Origin: Lepiota brunneoincarnata
Taxonomy: Eukaryota > Basidiomycota > Agaricomycetes > Agaricales > Agaricaceae
Length of the DNA: 64,000 nt
Direction of reading: 5' to 3'
NCBI GenBank assembly: GCA_023014365.1
Contig: JAEBUN010000002.1
Location: 434,001 to 498,000, forward strand
Shown: piece by piece, positions 33,301 through 45,521 of the stretch
Layout: the number at the start of each line of letters is the position of its first letter
How positions within the stretch are numbered: the stretch's first letter is position 1
Notes under the pieces: generated by a model
What the model was told of the DNA's origin: nothing
The model's database searches: none
Seen by the model: the letters and a program-made list of their open reading frames with translations, nothing else
Position numbers and translations under genes: made by a program

Positions 33301-36300
33301 TGAGCGACGCGAGGCGTCTCATATTCCTGCTCGAGTCACACCTGCACCTTAGCCGCCTGCTGCTGAACTACAAACAACAGTCCAGCTCGGCTTCCACACC
33401 ATGTTTGCTGGAGCAGATCCTTTGCTCTCGGATTACAGGGGGAGCTGCCTCCTCTGACAGCATCAGGGCCAAAGCAGATCCTATCGACGTCATTGCTGGT
33501 TATGTCAAGGATCGGGATATGGGCACCAACGTTCCCCTAGAAGCTATGCACCTCCTTTATGCTTTACTTTCGTCGCTCTCTTCATCTTATTCTTCACCTC
33601 CGACCATCATCGGGCATCTTAGTGATCCCGAGGCGACTGTCTCTTCTCTTGTTAGGATTGTTCATCATCCTTACGACGACCTACAGCTCCGCAACGCTAT
33701 TTGGCGCTTCATCGCGCTGGCTGTTGATAAGGAGCCCGCCCTCGCGAGTTTGTTCGTCACCGGGCGATTCCGGTCACCAGGTGGGGCGGATGAGAAGAAA
33801 CCTGAGACAAAAGACTCAAAGGATAAGGGGTTTAATGCTACGGAAGTTGCCCGCGAGGCTCTGGAGAGCTGGAAGGAGATGTGGGAGGCCAACCCACAAC
33901 TCCTCACATCTGTTTTGCGGTTCATCTGTGTTGTATGGGAGCATGCATTGGAACACAAGGTCGTCATTACCTCGTTGCGCCAGAATGCAGAGTTTTGGGA
34001 CCAGATCAATGCCCTCGTCCAGGAGGACCCAGGGCCTGCACCGCCGCACGAGACGGAATCTTATATCTTCTCGGAGAATGGCCGTCATTCGAATGCCCAT
34101 GAAGCGGTGTTATCGTATTCCTACCGGACCTTCGCCAAAGCATTTGCCGTCCGAATCGTTGGTTTTGATATTGACATCGATACTCGGTTTAGTGGCGAAT
34201 CACCAGCTTGCAAGAAACCGTTGAGCTTTATGAAGTTCGAACCTTGCTTCAAGTCACAGGAGCAGCTTTCGGACCTCCTCGCCGACGCGTCTTCAAGTAC
34301 CTACTCGCCTCATCTCTATGATCAGCTCGTTGAGTTGCTCAAGATCAAGTTCCCAGGCTTGGACCTAGAGCAGCTATCTATCCAGAAACCCCAGGATGTA
34401 CGAGAGTTTGGCGACGGCTATGCTTTCAACATTGCACTGTTCCGTACACGTCTGCGCGCATACCCTCGCGTACCAGACGCCGCTCTAGAAGCTGTCGATG
34501 CGGCCGAGAAACAACTTTTATCTATCAACATGAATTTGTCTCTGACAGATTCGCAACTACGCCTGACGGAGTCCTGGGGTTTCCTGTTACGCAAAGTCGT
34601 TCCACATATTAGAGGTGACAGCTTTGTACGGACCAACCTCCTGGCTATTGCTGCAACGTTATCGTACGGGGCTGCGGAGGAGACTAGGTCGGGCGAGGTG
34701 ATGGCGGTGATACATGAGGCCCGATTGTCATTGCTGCTTGCGATTCTCGAGCTGGCGTGGTTTTCGCTGAAGGAGCAGCCGACGGAGGTGCAATCCTTTG
34801 TGGAAATGGTTCGGAATGTGCGGGGGATCATCCTTAACGAAGCCCAGTCGCCGGTGAACTCAATCATCCAGAATTCTACTGCCCCCTTTCACCGCATTCT
34901 CCTTCAGATCCTCTACTACTCGGTTAAACAGGGAAGGTCGTTGGTTCGCAGGGAAAAGACGCTCAATGCGGAGCAGAGGTTAACACTCTCCAACTTTATC
35001 GAAGCCACCCTTTTCTTCGTTACAGACGCGCTACGCATTGTCTTCATGACTGCGCGTACAAGGATGGATCAGGACATTGACCGAGATATGGAACTTCTCA
35101 TTGTCGTCTTTGAACAGTCCATTCGCTCCGATATCAATCCTTCGCCGACCTTCTGGCTCGTAAAGTGCCAGGAGAGTGATGTAATTCGAGCCAGTCTAGA
35201 CTTGTATGCCCACATTGACCTTGTCGGTCTCACGGATCTCAAACTCCTCCACACCCGGAAGCAGCCACTCTATGCACCCCATCTCCTGCAGTTCCACATG
35301 GCGTTGGCAAACAATGCGACTGCTGCCGAGCGACTAGCTAGTGAAGGTATCTTGACCGCCTACAGTAACAATTTCATCAGCTCCGCAATTAGCTCCGGAC
35401 AGATCAACGTCACTCTACCCGAGTTCCCTGGTGAACGTAGCCCGGCTCATATCGCATATTGTTCTATGATTGCTATCGTCGCGGGCATCATCTCGGCCCT
35501 TGGACGTCATAATCACTATTTTGACGCCGAGGTATGCGGGTTCGTTCAGCTGTACGGAGAACAGCTTGCTCGTGCTCTTACGTGGAGTATCGGAAATCCT
35601 GTTACATTTCCTTCGCTAGAGGAGAACCGAGCAGGTCGTCAATCTTTTCTACGCCATTGCTGCCAATTCACCACCGACGTCACAATCTAGCCCTGCCATC
35701 GAAAAGATTATGCGGTTCTTCACGAGCAATGCCCTCAAACTCTTGCAGCAGCTGAATTATGCGATTACCCACCCTAATCACCTTGCGAGTTTACTTGAGC
35801 CTGTCACCAGTGAAGAACGCTCACAGCTTGAGAAGGAGAAACCTTCTGCGGATCCTCTCAAACGGCCATTGGTGACCCAACTTCTCCATCGCTTGTTCAG
35901 TCTATCCAGCAATGTTGTTGGGACGCTCATTGTCATCAGCAAGGCTGACTCCGTTCTCCTTACGCCAGAGGACGAATGGCCTATCCATGAGGCTCTCACT
36001 GTCCCTGTAAGCTGTGGTTAAATCCCTACGCCCTGGATAATGACTGACCATTTTGATAGCATTCGAAGGTGATACTTGGGGAGCCAGCCTCACTCGGGAC
36101 CCTGTTGGAACTGGGAAATTGCACCCTGGACATCCTCCGCGATCTTGCCAATCACCGACCAAATCAAAGCATTACCACGGCATCCGTATTAACCACCCCA
36201 ACTGCGGAGCCTCTCGACGTTCGACGAAGTATCATCACCGCTCGGCGTAATCTCGAAGGTATCCTAACCTACGCTGCCACGCAGCTCATCATGTGGCTCT

Positions 36301-36596
36301 CGAAGCCTGAATTTGAGCCATCCTCTCCCGAGCTGGATACTGAGGATTCAAATTCCATGGATATCAGTCGCATGGAACCACCGCTAATAGATAGGCGGGG
36401 CCCTAGGGCATCGCTGACAATGGCTGAGCGACTACGGAGAGGGATGACGAGTGAGATGGCGTCAGACCTCAAATCGCTGTTGAGCAAAGCTAAACCAGTC
36501 ATTGCCAAGTGTTCCTCGGTCGTTGGCTCTGATTCTATTGATATTGTCCAAGTGTTGATCAATTTCCTCCACGAACACGTTGGTTCCACATCCTGA
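30380..36596 (+). CDS. NUP188: nucleoporin Nup188-like, large scaffold of the nuclear pore inner ring
   Basis: Four exons: 30380-30420, 30475-31709, 31765-36006 and 36060-36596. The first intron joins SSLIDV to TYQQLHSILS, and all junctions are GT-AG. The product, about 2,018 residues, is helical throughout. Its N-terminus (SDASRKKIESGSVTL... SEKFHIDEIQALVLLRSF) has the layout of Nup188, which stacks with Nic96 and Nup192 in the inner ring. Nup192/205 is the main alternative; the N-terminal pattern favours Nup188. One extra C near 35627-35628 (GAACCGAG) shifts the frame by +1, and removing it restores EQVVNLFYAIAANS. Because the rest is open for over 5 kb and the protein is conserved, a sequence error is more likely than loss. 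The ATG at 30380 is chosen because exon 1 splices cleanly in frame. Confidence 0.8.
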
Positions 36597-37647
36597 TCAT
36601 CTACCTTGTTTTATTATTACTCTGTTGTTTTCGAAAAGTATCGGCATCAAGTAGACTGGTCTACGTAGTAATATGTAATCCCTTATCATCTACGTCTCCC
36701 CTGAGCTTTGAAGCCAACAGTCGATGTCACACCAGCCCATACAACCTCAATACCGAGCAGGCGGAGGTTGCACGATACACGCCGGAGGGAAGGGAATTCT
36801 CATGACTATCATCATGCCAAGTTGGCACACACCGAAAGCACTACAGTGATTCGAGCGGCATCACACTTTGCCTCCCGTTGTAATGCCCATCATACTTTTC
36901 TGATCCATCCTCTTGTAGTGCCGTTCGTGCAAGTTGGCGTCGTTGGTATCGGTGCGTGAATGAGGTAGTTAGAAAACACGGATTGGTACTAAGCTCCGTC
37001 CGCTTGCTGATCTGCTGGACGCTGCGGGACCAGTTATCGAGCATGGTCAGCGGCTTTGTCATGTCGATTGCCACTGCTGCTGTAGTCACAATGTTTCGTC
37101 TATCAATACAATTATGTTGCAATCCAACAAAGTTGTATCCATTGTGCCGCATCAGGCCAATGCTATCACCCAAAGCAAGTATTGGGTAAAAATAGCTCCT
37201 GGCTTCTCGGTCTCGGAATGCCTCCATCCAGTGTTAATACTGCCACCGTGTCAGGCGAATGATGTATGTACCGCTTCCAAAGTGAGGTAGTTTTGATATC
37301 CAGAAAAATACTAATGTCCTAGGAACTGTCGGCCATTGGTACGAAAGGTGGGCAATTCGAAATGATTTTACTGTCACGAATTGCCTAGCAGAGAGACAAA
37401 TGAGCCAAGATGGCTTTGTAATTTCTCCCCAGTCGGCGACATACAGTGATAGAAACTGTCTATGGCTAGCAGCCTCTTCCGGGGCGCTCTTTCTCTGATC
37501 TTTCATTCGAAGAGCAACCACAAGAATAATCCCCACGAGATGATATGATATCAGCTGCTCATCGTTCATTGCTTCCGGTGACCCCTTATATGTGGCGATA
37601 TACACAGCACTCGAGTGTGTGCCTTAACCAAGGACACCAAAGCCCAT
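36597..37647. other. convergent intergenic region, no gene recognised
   Basis: Lies between the NUP188 stop and the methionine aminopeptidase stop, and should hold both 3' untranslated regions. Frames on both strands near 36841-37605 overlap without any recognisable motif. Confidence 0.45.
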
Positions 37648-39060
37648 TCATTCTGTCAGAACGTCGACCCCAGTCTTGGTGATGAGAACCATATGCTCTG
37701 CTTGAGCGCTCCTGGCACAGTTCTGCAGATCCACGTGAGATAAACGCGTTGGTTTCCAGGGTGAAACAAGCCCCCCCCATCCCGGACGTTGAGTGAGATA
37801 CTCACCTCTGTTGACACTGTCCAACCATCGGGGAAAATCCAGCCTCGGGGGTTCCGACCCTGTATAATAGCAGGCTGGCGGGAATCAACTCTCGCTGCGC
37901 CAGGTCTATAAAATTCATGCTTACCTCGATGGTAAAGCAATGGCCAGGCTTCATGATCCCAGGTTCGTCGTTTACTAGTAGAGGGCACATAAGCAGGCGA
38001 CCCCTGTGATACAGTTGTAGATCTTACGATGATGGTATATCCATGGTCGTGTGTGGAAAAAGGTCCCTATGCCATGACCGCTGAACTGAGATGATATTGA
38101 ATAGTTGTTACCGAGCAGGTCATGGATAGCTCTTCCAATCCCCTTGAAAGGCCGTCCCGGTCCACACGCTTCTATGCCAGCTCTGATCGCGCGATTAGTC
38201 AGGTGGACCAGTTCCTTCCCTTGTTGATCCTAGAATTGCTCGGGGATTGGTGATCGCTGTTAACAACACTGAGTCACAAAATACTCACAACGTCCCCGAC
38301 TAGGAATGTCCGAGAGGTATCCCCGTGATATCCGTTTAGATAGACTGTGATATCGATATTGACTATATCGCCATCTTCGAGAGGCCGGCTTGATGATGAT
38401 TTTAAGGCTATCTCCAGTCAAAGAGGCAACAGCGGGGGGGGAACGTACTCGTCGGGAATACCATGCGTGATTATGTTATTGGTACTAGAGCATTGGTGTA
38501 AGATACACCGCGAACGACTCGGAGTGGTAGAGCCTACCTAGTACAGCATGAACGTGGGTAGCCCGAGAAATGTAAGGGAGAGGGGTACGCTCCATGAGAT
38601 AAAATAAATTCATGAATAGCCAAGTCAATGGCATTAGTTGTCACTCCAACCTGAATATAGCTTTATCAAGGTTGGCCCTGGTCCAAAAGATTCCCAGAAC
38701 ACTTACCTTGACCAATGATCCAGCGAACTCCCTGACCTTCTTTGCTAATCTAGCAACATTCCTCAAGCGCATCTCAGCATCTCCTCCTAGCTCAGTAATG
38801 CTCTCCGGCTTCGCTGTCCCTTCTAGCACTTCCTTTCCGTCGTTAGCGACGTATGGAGGCTTTTGGATGGTGTCTGGGACACTTCGAGGACGTAGATGCG
38901 ATACTCCGAACACAAAGGGCTCCTCGGGTAAGATGACACTGTACTGACCAAAGTCCTCTGCATCGTCATGGGCTTGTGTTGCGAATGTCCTGGATATGGA
39001 CAATGCATATGGTTTCCGAGGGAAGCGAAGACGTGCCAAAGATGGGAGTCGTCGATACAT
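37648..39060 (-). CDS. methionine aminopeptidase type 1, probably mitochondrial (MetAP1D-like)
   Basis: Removes initiator methionine from nascent proteins using two metal ions. Eight exons: 39060-38707, 38650-38538, 38484-38449, 38388-38289, 38229-38028, 37974-37925, 37874-37806 and 37722-37648. All have GT-AG introns and intact frames. The M24 metal and substrate residues are in place: [27 protein letters not shown] with two Asp ligands, [13 protein letters not shown] with a His, FTIEP with a Glu, and a final Glu in the segment AQAEHMVLI. The N-terminus ([20 protein letters not shown]) is Arg-rich without acidic residues, like a mitochondrial presequence. About 330 residues, normal for the family. 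It is tandem with the deuterolysin gene 222 bases upstream. Confidence 0.88.
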
Positions 39061-39281
39061 AGTGCAAGTTCAAAAGGACCCACATCAATGTTCCACGGCT
39101 CCGAATTTGGTTTGTCAGAGCATCAACGCATATGTCATAGGCGCTTATCCCACGAAGACGTCGATACACCGATATTAAAACAGCTCCTAGCCATGTTAAA
39201 ACTAGACTACGTTTTACCAACTAATCCTACATCTTCACTATACACTTCCTTTTTTACATTTTGACAACTCATCGCTCACGT

Positions 39282-40715
39282 TCAGCACCTGGTGTTGGCG
39301 TAGACTTGAGTAGTGAAGCACTGTCAAAGGTACACAACCATTTAAATCCACATTCAAAGAAAAGAACAAACAAAACAAGGACTCACGTTGAAGTTGTCAG
39401 CATTCCTGATCTTGTTAGCATCAGAGAGACCCTGGTCACTGGAGCAGCCGTAGATGACATCATCGGTTCCGCCAACAGCATGGGTGAGCTACAGAAGAAT
39501 CAGAAAGTGCTCTAAAGACAAGTCTAGAGGGTCACCGGTCATACCTCATGCAAGGTGGTACCACCACGGACGTTGCGAGAAGCGACAGAGGTGCCAGTGC
39601 AAAGGTTGGAAGTCGCGACCTCGTTGAAAAAGATGCTGCAGAAGTAGACCTAGAAATACAAAAGTCGGTTTCCGGCACTGACAGATCGGGGCTCAGAACC
39701 GTTACTTACGTTGGTGGTAGAGATGACTGTGTAAGCGATAACACCGCTGGAGCAGGCACCGAAGCTGTCGACACAGCTCAAACTGCAGGTAGCCAAATAA
39801 GCCCTTTTATATTCACTAATTACAATCCTAGGCACTTACGTGCGGGAGCCAGAGTTCTCACCAGCAACAGCATTCAAGATGGAGGTCACACGAGAGGCAG
39901 AGTTGGCGCCAAAGTAAGCCCTGTAGACAGAGTCGCCAGTTCCACGGCTTGAGACGTATGACGAACTAGTAGAGGCGAGGGTCTTGGCCTCGGAGTAGCT
40001 CGCGTCGATGAACGACTTGCGGGAGGCAGTCGTGCAAATGTCGACGGCACGCTTGTTCAAAGTCGGGAGCTCACGCTTGCCAAGATCGCCGGAGAGCTCG
40101 ATTTCAATGTTGTTGGAGACAGCCGAGAACTTGGAGAGGTTTGCACCAGAAGCGACACGCTCCGCAGCATTGTCTGCGATGGCAAAGTCGGCGGTGGGGG
40201 CAAAGGTGAACTTGCCAGGGCCGGCGGTAGCAAAGTCGAAGAGGTGGGCAACTGAATTGGGGGTTTACGGTCACAATCCTGACAAGCGCAAAGGTTGTGA
40301 GTGGATACCTTCGTGATTGACAGTGACGGTCTCGCCAGGCTTGATGAATGCGTAGGCAGTGTCATCTGCTTCTTCTAAGGAGACGGAGAGCTGGAGGCGT
40401 CATCCATTAGTACCAATCCACTTGGTCGTATCTAAGTATTCTGACCTTAATACCAGTGAAAGGAACTTCCGCGCCGTCCTTGGTAACGGTGAAGACTCTG
40501 GTGGGAAGCTTGTCGTCGAGGATAGTGCCGTACTTCAAGATCTTGACAGTATCGGCGCCGTTGTTGGTGATCGAGGCAGCAAACTTGAGATCGTCAATAG
40601 AGCTGACGCTTCCCGACGGGCCAGAGACAGAAACACTGAGACTCTCGAGCCTCTTGTAGGGAGTGGCAAAAGCAATGCCAAAGAGGCTGAGAGCGACAAG
40701 AGGGCGGAAGAACAT
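39282..40715 (-). CDS. secreted deuterolysin-type metalloprotease (M35, aspzincin)
   Basis: Seven exons: 40715-40446, 40390-40309, 40251-39840, 39782-39710, 39649-39545, 39488-39387 and 39320-39282. All introns are GT-AG and the frame is intact. A signal peptide (MFFRPLVALSLFGIAFA) and a propeptide (ending near LGKRELPTLNKR, a dibasic maturation site) precede the mature protease. The zinc site is HELTH, and the downstream GTDDVIYG fits the aspzincin pattern G-T-x-D-x-x-Y-G that supplies the Asp ligand. Cysteines in the mature part (CTT, CVD, CSS, CSI, CTG, CSS, NCF, TRC) suggest disulfides. The role is extracellular protein digestion. An earlier in-frame ATG at 40826 would bury the signal peptide, so 40715 is preferred. 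Confidence 0.88.
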
Positions 40716-40790
40716 TGTTAATAAACCAAGTTGCAGGGGAGGGCCTTGAAAACACACACGACGTTGAGTCTTGTTCGCACAACTACCCTC

Positions 40791-40802
40791 CCTTTTATAT
40801 AA
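40791..40802 (-). promoter_or_regulatory. TATA box of the deuterolysin gene
   Basis: The minus strand reads TTATATAAAAGG about 76 bases upstream of the ATG at 40715, a strong TATA element at a typical distance. It suggests a regulated, inducible promoter. Confidence 0.6.
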
Positions 40803-42085
40803 TACACTGCATGAATGTATTCCCAAGTCAAGACATGAGTTGGCGGTTTATGGGTTGTAGGGGACATGTGCAAGAGGACATGTCATGCGAGGGCTAGGTG
40901 AGGATCTGTGAGAAGTCGAGAATCAGGAAAAGCGCATGGACGGAAGCTCTGTGTTGCTAATGGTTGAACGGGCAAGCTTCAGGTGCTCTCATGGTTTATC
41001 GCCAGCGGGAGGGTTATTTTTAGCGTCGTTGGAACAAGACAACGGTATTGATAATGATTCAGCAAGTGGGTGGCGGCTTGCTGAATCTACCACAGGTCAT
41101 AACGTTGAATCGCAAGAGCAAAGCTAAACTGCACTAGCCGGCTCGTAAATCTCGAGGTTTCTCGTTTCCTTATGAGATCGGCCGTTCCAATGCTTGGGCG
41201 GGTCTGGGACGCCCAGCAGCATCCCCATCGGCAGAGGATATGTTGGGAACTCGAGATCTTGAGAAGGTCGAACCCATCAGTAGGGCGCACGATATGGCTT
41301 TTCCCAAGCTGTCAAGGGAAGCTTTGGCACACTGAACGGAAGGGCCGCCGGGAAAAATTGGTTGATCACAAGATTACCAATATGACGACGAGCTCATGGA
41401 CACCTAATGGGAGTGGGGTAAATCCATCCCGACCATCGCGAGATAGGCTTGAAAGCCCAGGAAACTGGGGATCTCGTCGTCAAGCGGTACATATAATATG
41501 GGAACTTCGGCCATGAACTTTGTATCCCATTTTCCCGCAAGTTTAGTTGACCGTGGAGCTTCGACAGTCGTATTGCCGGGGAAAACCCGTGGATACTGAA
41601 ATATTGATTTTGGTAATTGCATGTGGAGCTCATTCGTCGAGACCACATGGAAGATCACCCAATGTTGAAGTGAGTGATAAGGGCATCTCAAGAACACATC
41701 GAAGTATATCACGGCGATGACGGCGATGCGGTGGATGTGGCAAGGGTGATATTCTATTTTAGGAAGAAACCATGTTCCGCGAAGAGGTAGTGACCATCGG
41801 CACCGGTCACCCGTAGAAGGATCGCTCTTATCTCGGCACATTTGGATATGATGTGCTTTCTTTGTATTGTTGATTCTGATTGAACAGCAGGATTCCGGAT
41901 AAGGTGCAAGAGGAGGCGTAGAGAAAAGCGGAAAAGGATAAGGGCTAGTTCTTGCAAATTCGGTTCTACAACATGCAGGGGGTCGCAGAATAGGCAGGTT
42001 CGAGGAATAGCGGACTGATTTCCGACGAAAGAGTCATTCGTATTATGCATCACTTCCTCGAAGCGTTGTATACCACCTGCTGCCT
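40803..42085. other. intergenic between deuterolysin promoter and CDK8 3' end; no gene recognised
   Basis: Overlapping minus-strand frames at 41404-41841 and 41754-42089 are open for 110-145 codons, but they conflict with each other and with the CDK8 stop and show no known motif. The rest is probably the CDK8 3' untranslated region and deuterolysin upstream sequence. Confidence 0.4.
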
Positions 42086-43715
42086 TCACCCCAGCCTAGG
42101 CTTTTTCCTGCTGGGTCCGTGGGCCCCATTTCCGCTTGTTGCTTGGCCAGCATAATGACCACCGCCGCTCACGCTGGCGAAACTGTTCGTACTTCCCGGT
42201 TTAGAATGAGACTGACCAAAAGGACCTGCCACATGACCACCATTATGACCGCCTTGATGAGACGTATTTTGAGCGGGCAAAGGCATCATGGAGGGAGCGT
42301 CGTCCTGAGTGATACGACGATGAGGTGGAAATTGGTGTGCTGGCACGGTTTCAAATGCACTGCCATAGAAATCAGCATCGTGGCAGAAGATAGTGGTGAT
42401 AGAGGGTAGGAATGGCAGAATCTCAGGTGAAAAATGGCGACGTTGTACTCACTTCCATGTGGGTTTCGGATCTTCGTGAAACCATTTATGTTGAAGTGCT
42501 TCTTTTGCATTGAGCCTGATATCTGGATCATATGTAAAGAGTTGACGGAGGAGGTCGTATCCAAGATGCGAACGAATACGGGAGTGACACCACTCTTGCA
42601 GGCGGTTGGTATAGCTGATGTGTCTAAGGTCATCAGTCCGGAGAAATTGATAAGGATCCTACTCACGGATCGAGTCTTTTCATGCTGTGGTACTCCGGCA
42701 TGTCAACCACACTGGGCCAATCCTTCTCTAACAAAAGAAAGTTCATCAGCAGAGGGAGTGTCAAGAACAATGTGCTACGAACCATCTGGTGTTCCCAGCA
42801 CTTCGAATATCTTCAAGAGTTGGTCACGCTGGAAGGGAACATTCTTCTTAGAATCTAGTTTCGCTTCTTCACCTTTGAAAATAGGACGGAGGCTAGCAAG
42901 TTCAGCCATGACACAGCCTACGGCCCAGCAGTCAATGGCTTTGTTGTAGTGCTTTGCTCCCATGAGGAGTTCAGGTGCGCGATACCATATGGTTACTACG
43001 ACTTTGTCGCCGGCGAAAAGCGGCTGGAGCGGCTCATAGCATAAACGCGCGAGTCCGAGGTCGCCAATCTTGACAACACCGGAGGATGTGATTAGGATGT
43101 TTGCGGGCTTTAGATCGCGGTGGAGGATATGGCAAGAGTGGAGGTAAAGGAGCCCGTTGAAGAGTTGGTAGATGAGGGATTTGAGTACGACGGAGGATAT
43201 TGGGGCCCGGATGGTTTGTGAGTGGTGGTGTATTATTTGCTAGGAAGTGCATGAGGATGAGTTCCCTGATTCATGACAAAGAATTCCATACCAAGAAATC
43301 ATGTTCTGCGTACTCGAACACCATGTAGATAGACTTGTCTTCTAAGATAACTTCTTTAAGCGCGACTATATTCTCGTGGTCGATTTCTCTGTTGAGCTGG
43401 GAGTTCTTTTAGTATCAGACCCGCATCCGGCAAAGAGTTCCAACAACGCACCGCAATTTCTCGGATGGCACTCTGGCTGATTCCCGTGTAAGTGACTACG
43501 TCGCCCTCCTTGTCCGGCTTGAATTTTTTAATGGCGTGCACTCTTCCATCCTCCTCTAGGCTCTGGGCCTTGTACACGCGGCCGTAGGTCCCAGAGGAGA
43601 TGAATCCCAGGATAGCGTACTTGGAGGATACTGAGCGATGGGTCATGTCTCGTTTCTGCCTGTAAAGGCGCATGGAGTCATGCTGGAAAATGTTGTTTGA
43701 CCATTCATCGAGCAT
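42086..43715 (-). CDS. SSN3: CDK8-type cyclin-dependent kinase of the Mediator kinase module
   Basis: Six exons: 43715-43452, 43396-43292, 43239-42783, 42727-42667, 42614-42453 and 42359-42086. Introns are GT-AG and the frame is intact. CDK8/Srb10 phosphorylates Mediator and RNA polymerase II-associated factors with cyclin C. Visible features are the Gly loop [12 protein letters not shown], the catalytic Lys in [12 protein letters not shown], and SQSAIREIA in the place of the CDK8 SMSACRE helix. Also present are [26 protein letters not shown] (the activation segment typical of CDK8), [18 protein letters not shown] and a Gly/His/Ser-rich tail ending RKKPRLG. DLG replaces the DMG of the animal kinase. 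About 430 residues, normal. It starts 145 bases from the divergently transcribed CHS5. Confidence 0.92.
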
Positions 43716-43860
43716 AGCACCTGGATAAGAATTACTTATGCCATTGCGTTGTCTTGCGTGTCGGATGCCAACGCGTTGGAAAAAGCACGGACATGAGATA
43801 ATGCATGGGAATAAAATTCCATTCGTGGAAAATAGTCTACACCACCTCTCTCTAACCACA
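43716..43860. promoter_or_regulatory. shared divergent promoter, CDK8 / CHS5
   Basis: 145 bases separate the two start codons of oppositely directed genes, so both promoters and both 5' untranslated regions must fit here or overlap the neighbouring genes. No clear TATA box was seen. Confidence 0.6.
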
Positions 43861-45403
43861 ATGTCAACATCAGACAGCTTCATGTTTACTGTTGGAAAGC
43901 TCGGTGGGCCCATAGCATTGCTTGTTCTAAGTGAAATACTGACGTGCGATTTCAGATGCTGGTATGGCAGTAAGGCCGGATCAGTGTCTCTTCTTGCAGA
44001 GTCGGTCGCTGACCGTTGTTTGTAGATCTTGCTCGGAGAACGAGCACACCTTATCGAATTTCCTTCAATCCTCCTTCCCCCAGGCGCTACCACTGGATCA
44101 ATAGTCAATATTTCTGTCCACCAAAACCATGCTGAGGAGAAGCGACGTGAAGCAGAGTTCTGGGAGCTGCAGGAGGACATCCTGAAAGAATTTGGTGTTG
44201 CTTCACCGGAACCCCCAGAATTGCAGGTGCGGCATCTTGAATCGCTATAACCATAAGGGCAACACTAAGGAGCGTGAGCGTAGCTGCGGAACGTCACCCA
44301 GACCTCTGTCACTCTCGAATGGCCACTCGTTCAGCTGGCCACAGCAAAGCTCCGTTCCCTGGATATCTATCGCAATGGGCAACGACTCGCTGCTATACCT
44401 TCTCCCCTTACGAATACCTCCACCAAGCTGTCTGGTCTCAGCCCTGATACCGAGTATTCCTTCCAGCTCATCCTTCGGACAACCGCAGGCACATACCCTT
44501 CCAACTTGCTTCGAGTTCGGACGCATACCATGGCTGATACCTCTGGCATCTGCGTCTGCTTTGGAAACGTTCAAGATCCTGTCTTGCTAGAAAACGCTAA
44601 GATGGCACTCCGGGATATGAATGCCAAATGGAGCGAAAAGATTCAGATTGACACTACACACTTTGTGTGCACGACTCCGGCTGCAACACCCACCGGAGCT
44701 CAAGTAGCCGGAAATGCTGGTGCCGCACCTGGAGTGGAATATCAGCGTGCGCTACAGCTCAGTATTCCCGTTGTACAACCCCACTGGATATTGGCATGCC
44801 ACAGTGAGAGAAAGTGAGAATCCAAATCTCTGGCGTAGTTGCTCTAGGTGCTAAAAATACCGCAGAATGATCCCCATTGCCGCATACTATCTCGGAGCCT
44901 CAAACACGCCTGTTACCTCCACGGGCTATAATCGACCACAGTCCATGTCCCAGGCCTCACTTCCTCATTCGCCTACCGCTGCCACTAGAACACCTCCCAA
45001 CCGTGCATCTATGCCTCCACCAGCTCGGAATGCCCCCAGCTCACCACCTGCAGCTCCCCCTGCAAAGTTTGAGCCCCCACAGGAAGAGGACGAAGGGAGT
45101 GTGGAAGAGCAAAAGCAAGAAAAAGCCACTTCTTCTCCACCACCACAGGATGTACACAGGCGGTCAGGTTCAATGAAGAGGAATTTCAAGTTCCCTTCAC
45201 CAGTAACATCTCCTGGTTCCGACGGTGCAGCAGAGTTGCCTGGAGCGAGGAAAGGACATGTGAAGGCGCAGGAATCGGTAGTTTCTCCGATGAGTATTGA
45301 GGTTCCCCCACCTCCTCCGGTTGAAAAGGAGGTATCTACCAGCGCGGCTAGTGACGATGGAGAGGATGATGTCGAGGCTACGGTAGAGGTACCGTTGAAC
45401 TAG
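43861..45403 (+). CDS. CHS5: Chs5/Cfr1-like exomer scaffold (FN3 plus BRCT)
   Basis: Five exons: 43861-43903, 43956-43969 (a 14-base microexon), 44026-44226, 44284-44813 and 44866-45403. Chs5 is the core of exomer, which carries chitin synthase and other cargo from the Golgi to the cell surface. The N-terminal dimerisation part (FTVGKLDAGMA, joined across the microexon) leads to the FN3 domain (RNVTQTSVTLEWPLVQL... LSGLSPDTEYSFQLILRT). A BRCT domain follows (GICVCFGN, THFVCTTPA, PVVQPHWILAC), then a Pro/Ser-rich tail with acidic end. The microexon rejoins the frame exactly. About 440 residues; the long disordered tail is normal for the family. It is followed 118 bases later by VPS41. Confidence 0.88.
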
Positions 45404-45521
45404 GGACTGTTAGTGTTATTATCCTTATTTTCAATTCAGTAGTGGTTAGGCGGATAAATTCCCACGGCATGATGACAACATTGCACCAATGTACTCGTGT
45501 GCTTGCTCATCTCTGTAGACG

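Noticed and set aside
30380..36596. Assignment to Nup192/Nup205 instead of Nup188
   Set aside because: The N-terminal layout fits Nup188 better; a profile comparison would settle it.
41404..42089. Two overlapping minus-strand frames as a gene between deuterolysin and CDK8
   Set aside because: They conflict in frame, overlap the CDK8 stop and show no domain or convincing splice sites.
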